From contig JAACJK010000001.1 in assembly GCA_013368325.1 (NCBI GenBank), forward strand, positions 1,922,001 to 1,986,000: DNA of 64,000 nucleotides. The letters are read 5' to 3'. Below the pieces are notes generated by a model. That model was given only the letters and a program-made list of their open reading frames with translations. It had not been told where the DNA came from and did no database searches. This stretch comes from Ephemerocybe angulata (lineage: Eukaryota > Basidiomycota > Agaricomycetes > Agaricales > Psathyrellaceae). The position numbers and the translations under genes are program-made. Positions 59,459 through 64,000 of this stretch are shown piece after piece (position 1 is the first letter of the stretch; each line of letters begins with the position of its first letter).

Positions 59459-60463
59459 GTTGTGTCCATTTTATTCCCATATAATTCTCTACCTCAGTTA
59501 CCCAGAATTGACACCTACTTAGGCGCCAAAAGTGCTGGTCCTCTGGAAATTTTTACCAGGGCTGGATTTTTGTCCATAGCAGGACTAGTACCTTCTGGTC
59601 AGGACCATTACCAAACCTGGTCCTGTATCGCACTGGCTGGTCATGACCAGGATCTTGTCACTGTCACAAGGTGTCTGTGGTCCTTATTTAAAAGTTCTGT
59701 TTAGGTTGGTTCTGTCCAAACAGTTAGGTCAATATACTAGCAAGTCAGGTCATGACCAGTCTGGTCTTGATAGCATCACATCACTTATGGCATTGATACC
59801 AATCTGACATTTGACATCATGATTGACAGGTGCATCTTGACATCAATCTTAGATCTAGATCTATTATGTCATTGATGGTACCTATGATGTCATGATTTGC
59901 ATAATGTCAGAGATAAGATTAGACACTATGGTGTCATTGATGGGATCTGTACCTATAATGTCATTGATAGAGTCTGTGCCTGTGATGTCACTGATGGACC
60001 CTGTGCCTGTTATGTCACTGATAGAATCTGTCACTGTCATTAATTAGTATCATGATGTCATGATCTGCATGATATCATGTTCAAGTAGATAAGAGCAGCA
60101 CTGAACAGATTCTTGAATATCTTCCTCAGCTCTACCCTTATCTATACAGTTATACTCTTGTGGGAGGTATGGCTCCACAATGAGTCTACTAGTCAGAGGC
60201 CATAAAATACCCAGAGTCCACTGGTAGACTCTGGGCAGTCCATGTGGAGTTCACATGAACAGGTGGGAGACTGAGAATTAGAGCGCTATAGGTGCATGGC
60301 TTTTTTCAGATGTGATCTGTCGTTGGGGCTGCTTCTGTAAAATCATGACCAATAATGGTACCCCAGTAGCAGCTGCGAAGTGGTTGGAAAATAAGTACGG
60401 GATACACGGGATTACCATCTCCAGATATAACTCAAAGATGAACAGAAAGATTCAGCGACCGCA
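59459..60463. other. Repeat-rich spacer
   Basis: About 1 kb. 59520-59760 is rich in ggtcatgacc-like palindromes, 59933-60040 is a minisatellite, and 60230-60270 resembles 58492-58535 (gtggagttcac-gaacaggtggg). Confidence 0.5.
59933..60040 (+). repeat. 27-bp minisatellite, four copies
   Basis: Four tandem copies of a 27-bp unit of the form gtcaytgatrg...ctgt...at, each differing at several sites. Since 27 is a multiple of three, one frame stays open across it. Confidence 0.8.
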
Positions 60464-60810
60464 GAGGACTTCGCACTGCCCCATTATTCTTGTAGAAGTT
60501 CAAGAGAAATTCTGGTGAAATTTCAGTGAACTTTCTAAACTTCCACTGGAATTCTACTGAACTCTCCTGCGAAATTTTGAGTTCTCAGTTCAGTTCAGGA
60601 GGAGTTCAGTATCACCTAAAGCATGGTTCAGTAGGAGTTCAGTACACTGGAATTCCTCCTCGTCAACTGGAAAGTTCAGCAGGACAGTTCCTATAGAACA
60701 GTTTTAGAGGACACCAGCAAGGCATGAGAAAAACATGAAGGAGTTTTTAGCCATCATTATCTGATGCTGATATCATCAAAAACTTACCTAATATTTCAAG
60801 AAATAGTGCC
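60464..60810 (-). repeat. Long inverted repeat, right copy
   Basis: Reverse complement of 53207-53574, with small indels and substitutions. The outer edge is taatatttcaagaaat at 60789-60804 and the inner edge gaggacttcgcactgcccc. Confidence 0.82.
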
Positions 60811-61364
60811 AAAAAATGCAAAATACTTTCTGAATATCGAGTTTTGAGATATGTGCAAATTATAAAATGGGCTAATTTCTGCAGAGATGAGTATGAGAAC
60901 ATTATGAAAGATGCTGTCTATAATAGAAAAAAATAATGAAAAAGACTTGTAGAAATGATTAGTCAGCCTGTATGAGAAGCATCAAATAATATGAACAAAT
61001 AAAGCTTTGTATCAATCTACCATCAGTCCAGCAAGAGTTCACTGGAAGTCCAGTGAAATATCAGTGGACTTCTACTGAATTTCTATTAAACATACTGAAC
61101 TGAACTGAACATTTTGGATTCCTAGCAGAAGTCCAGTTCAGTAGAAGCTCAGTGAACTTCCACCAGACTTGTTTTATAAAATCACTTTTCCTAAAAGTTC
61201 ACTGGAATTCGATTGGAAGTTCACCAGTCCTACAGGAGTCCTACAGAAATCCTGGAGGAGTGTGAAGTACAGCTCTGTGGCACCTTTCTCATTGAATATG
61301 AAGTACATTGGACTGCTGTTGGAAGTTTATGTTCCAGACAGTACAAAAGGATGTATATAGCAAG
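60811..61364. other. Repeat-island DNA
   Basis: 61020-61260 is rich in ttcactggaa/agttcagt words like the inverted repeat bodies and ends with ggaggagtgtgaagtac, echoing their inner edge. It is probably a third, strongly diverged copy. No gene. Confidence 0.45.
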
Positions 61365-61523
61365 AACACTGTCTTTCCTAGAAGGAGCGCATAGATCAGT
61401 ATCAATACTTGACCAAAACGACTGTCATACGCACTGATGCCAGGTTGTCTAGCTACAATACTCGCAACTTTCCGGTCAAGTATTGATACTGATCTATGCG
61501 CTCCTTCTAGGAAAGACAGTGTT
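61365..61523. repeat. Perfect 50-bp inverted repeat (hairpin)
   Basis: Arms 61365-61414 and 61474-61523 are exact reverse complements over 50 bp, with a 59-bp loop. Tips are aacactgtctttcctag and its complement. No target duplication seen. Confidence 0.9.
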
Positions 61524-64000
61524 TTGTGTTTGGAGCAGCAGCCTCTATTACAGTGCGGAGTACATCATACTCATTACGAACAATAAGAACATCCTGCACT
61601 GCTAATGACAAGTGCATATGCAACATCTGCAATTCCCTCAAAGCAAGTATACTTGAAACTTTCAGGAAATCCAGTCTCGCCATCTGCTCCAACTTTTTGG
61701 CAATGTACAACCCCCGCATGCTGCTGGGGCCATTGTTTGCCCCAGGCTTCCCCATAAAGCCAATTAAGTTGTTTTTAATAAAATAGAATAAATGGTCACA
61801 CCACAAAGTAAATCGTACATAAACTAGGACATCAATCAGTCAAATACTCACCCCTCCTCAATATTCAAAGGATTCCAACACTGAGAGTGAATCAGCTACG
61901 ACATGACTGCAAGGTCAGTAAATGTAATTTATCTGAATCAGGGGCAGTCGGAAACACCGCAGCCACCTCTGAGTCTTTCCTCAGGTCAATGACATCTGCC
62001 GAGTGTTCGTGAAGGAATTGTTGAGTGCAGGCTGCAAAGTTGTCAGGCATTTACAGAAGACGTGTACATACCTTGTAGAGGCTGAGCATATTTACAGAAG
62101 ACGTGTACATACCTTGAGCTCCCTAAGTGACACCTCCTGTACCATGTCTTTAAGTTTCTGATGAACTACTTCCCAGAGTATGGAGATGTGAATGTTCTTG
62201 GCAATCTCTGCTTCAAAAAACTGTGGCTCCATAACAGGGAAATAGCAGTTAAGCCTATACAACATGGTGGTTGGAATCAAAAGCTCTTAGGTACCTTTTT
62301 GCCTCAAATTGATACACCTAAGAGGTAGGTTTAACTAGATAACTGAGCTATTACAACTTTCACATTAATGTATTCACTGCCACATAGGATATCAAGGGAT
62401 GACAGGAATGGGAACGGACAAATTTCTCTATAGCCAGAAGTAATGACTAGGCACAACACCTACCGAGAAGCGCTGCAGAAGCAGGCAGTAGGAAAGTGGG
62501 GTCCCTCTCCAAGCAGAACCCAGGCTATCCTGCATGGTTGCAAAGGAAGGGACAAAGGAGAAGGAAAAAAGTTAGGGAGAAAGACAGTGGCAACAATGAT
62601 ATCAGCTGTTAATAGCCCAGTGTGTGATTTGAGGTGTACAGTCATTTAACAAGTACCCACATTGCGGCTTCCATAGCAACAGGCCCCTATCAAAACACCA
62701 GCTGCAGCAGCCTGCACTGGATTGTCCATTCTAGGCACTGAGAGGCCTTCAGACACACTCCTGCTCCTTCACCAGAGCAACGACCTGCTGTAGGGTACCT
62801 TTTTTCTCCACTTCCTCGCCCGCCTGCCACCACCCGTCTAATGCCATCCCGCCTTCCATTCTTCCACTGACAACCAGCTCTCAGGGATCCTGCCAGATCA
62901 AATTGAGCATAAGCACACTGTCTTGCTACTTAGAGACCGCAGGTACGCTAACATTGCTTCACTAGCTTACAGACAGGTCACCATTTTCATAGCCAGGCCC
63001 ATAGTCCCACAATTTTGCCTTGATCACCAGTACCAGTGCACGATGAAAGCACACAAAGTGCTGTGGCAGCGTACTTATACAACCAAAACATGGTAAGGTG
63101 CCCGTAGCAATGCAATGTAAATTCTAGGCCTGAAGGTGGCTTAGTATTCGAGATCGTGGACTACTTCTGCTGATTTAATTTACCTTGCTCCAGCTGTGGA
63201 ATGGCTCCCAGTGTTGTGCATGCATTTTGAAATCACAACTTATCGTACGTAGACAGCAAAGAGAAGGCCATTGGAATGACTTGGGCTGGGTGACTCAAAT
63301 TGTGATAAAACATGTGTCCATCCTGGCTAGTGCAGTCTATAAAAACTAATGTACTGGAATTTGCATACAAGGGTTAGTGCCAGTTTCAGGGGCGACTCCG
63401 AGCAAGATATAATGTCGTACTTGCTAACTCAATGTTTATGAGGTCAGACTGGACAGTGCTTTGGTTCCAAATATCTGAAGTGTCTACTTACCCTTCCAAC
63501 AGATTCTATGACACTGAGCAGCCGACTGGGACCCATGTAACTATTCATGAGTCTGAGAGTGTAATGAGGCACATTCACTGATAGACATGACCTCTGGGCC
63601 TTCATGCTACTTGCTGGTGATGTGATGTGCAGAGAAAAGACACAAATGATGAAGCTCGTTTGCAATCAAACCAACCACACAAACACAAAGGCTGAGTTCA
63701 TTGGAAAGAGAGTGGCGTGGCTGGAGGGTAAAGTTCTCAACAGTGACACACCCCAAACTACCAACGCGGGTAAGACTACACTCATTTAAGAGGCGTAGGC
63801 AAGTCTTATTTACTTAACGAACTGAGGAAGTGAAGTCTCGACTCAGTTAGAGAAGCAGTCTAGTTTCCTTTTGACGAGTCCTCAAAAGCCTTCGCGGCGT
63901 AATGAAAGAAACACAAGAGTATGATTGAGAGAGAGGTGGGGTCTGGAGTTGCGAGGCCTGCACTAAGTCATACACAGTGCAGGTCTGCTGATGATGCCGT
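61524..64000. other. Unassigned DNA with gene-like scraps on the minus strand
   Basis: Minus-strand frames 63665-63444 (VPHYTLRLMNSYMGPSR), 62280-62092 and 61806-61507 (MARLDFLKVSSILALREL) look protein-like and could be exons of one decayed gene. Between them I could not find a consistent frame or known domain. The last 200 bp hold nothing recognisable. Confidence 0.4.

Overview
The window looks like nuclear DNA of a mushroom-forming basidiomycete (Agaricomycetes). Nearly every gene carries several short GT-AG introns of about 45-120 nt. The genes are core eukaryotic families with fungal features (GH128 wall glucanase, MARVEL protein, Dbp2 helicase, Rsr1-like GTPase). The repeats (Copia, LINE, MULE, hAT) are of types common in such genomes. 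Exon structures come from reading frames and splice motifs only, so single splice sites may be off by a few bases.

From 1 to 41.5 kb is a gene-dense arm with about 20 intron-rich genes and short intergenic gaps. In order: a YEATS-domain protein (+), a secreted GH128 glucanase (+), a CBS-domain protein (+), a C2H2 transcription factor (-), a Thr-Gly-repeat membrane protein (+), a MARVEL four-TM protein (+), a DDT/WHIM/PHD chromatin protein (+), APC10 (-), Uba4/MOCS3 (+), a UBX protein (-), a PITH protein (+), Mediator subunit 25 (-), a small secreted protein (-), the OLA1 ATPase (+), an F-box protein (+), an MMTAG2-like protein (-), a disordered polyproline protein (+), an alpha/beta hydrolase (-), the DEAD-box helicase Dbp2 (-), a Rap/Rsr1-like GTPase (-) and eIF4B (-). 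Four neighbours (APC10, Uba4, UBX, PITH) all belong to the ubiquitin/ubiquitin-like/proteasome world.

From 41.5 to 64 kb there are no intact host genes that I can recognise. This arm is a graveyard of nested mobile elements: a solo Copia LTR with a 5-bp target duplication; a foldback hAT-type MITE with a perfect 8-bp target duplication; a 5'-truncated Copia element; a 0.67-kb TIR element at the junction between that Copia and a 5'-truncated LINE with a 25-nt poly(A); a near-complete 3.1-kb MULE with its transposase; remnants of a hAT transposase; a 350-bp inverted repeat pair 7 kb apart enclosing the MULE and hAT pieces; a 27-bp minisatellite; and a perfect 50-bp hairpin.

I found no biosynthetic cluster, defence island or wholly new system. 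The best leads are a one-base frameshift just before the rhodanese active site of Uba4, a long intron in DBP2 that resembles the known autoregulatory intron, an optional mitochondrial-like leader on OLA1, and the hAT-type MITE, MULE and inverted-repeat structures in the transposon arm.
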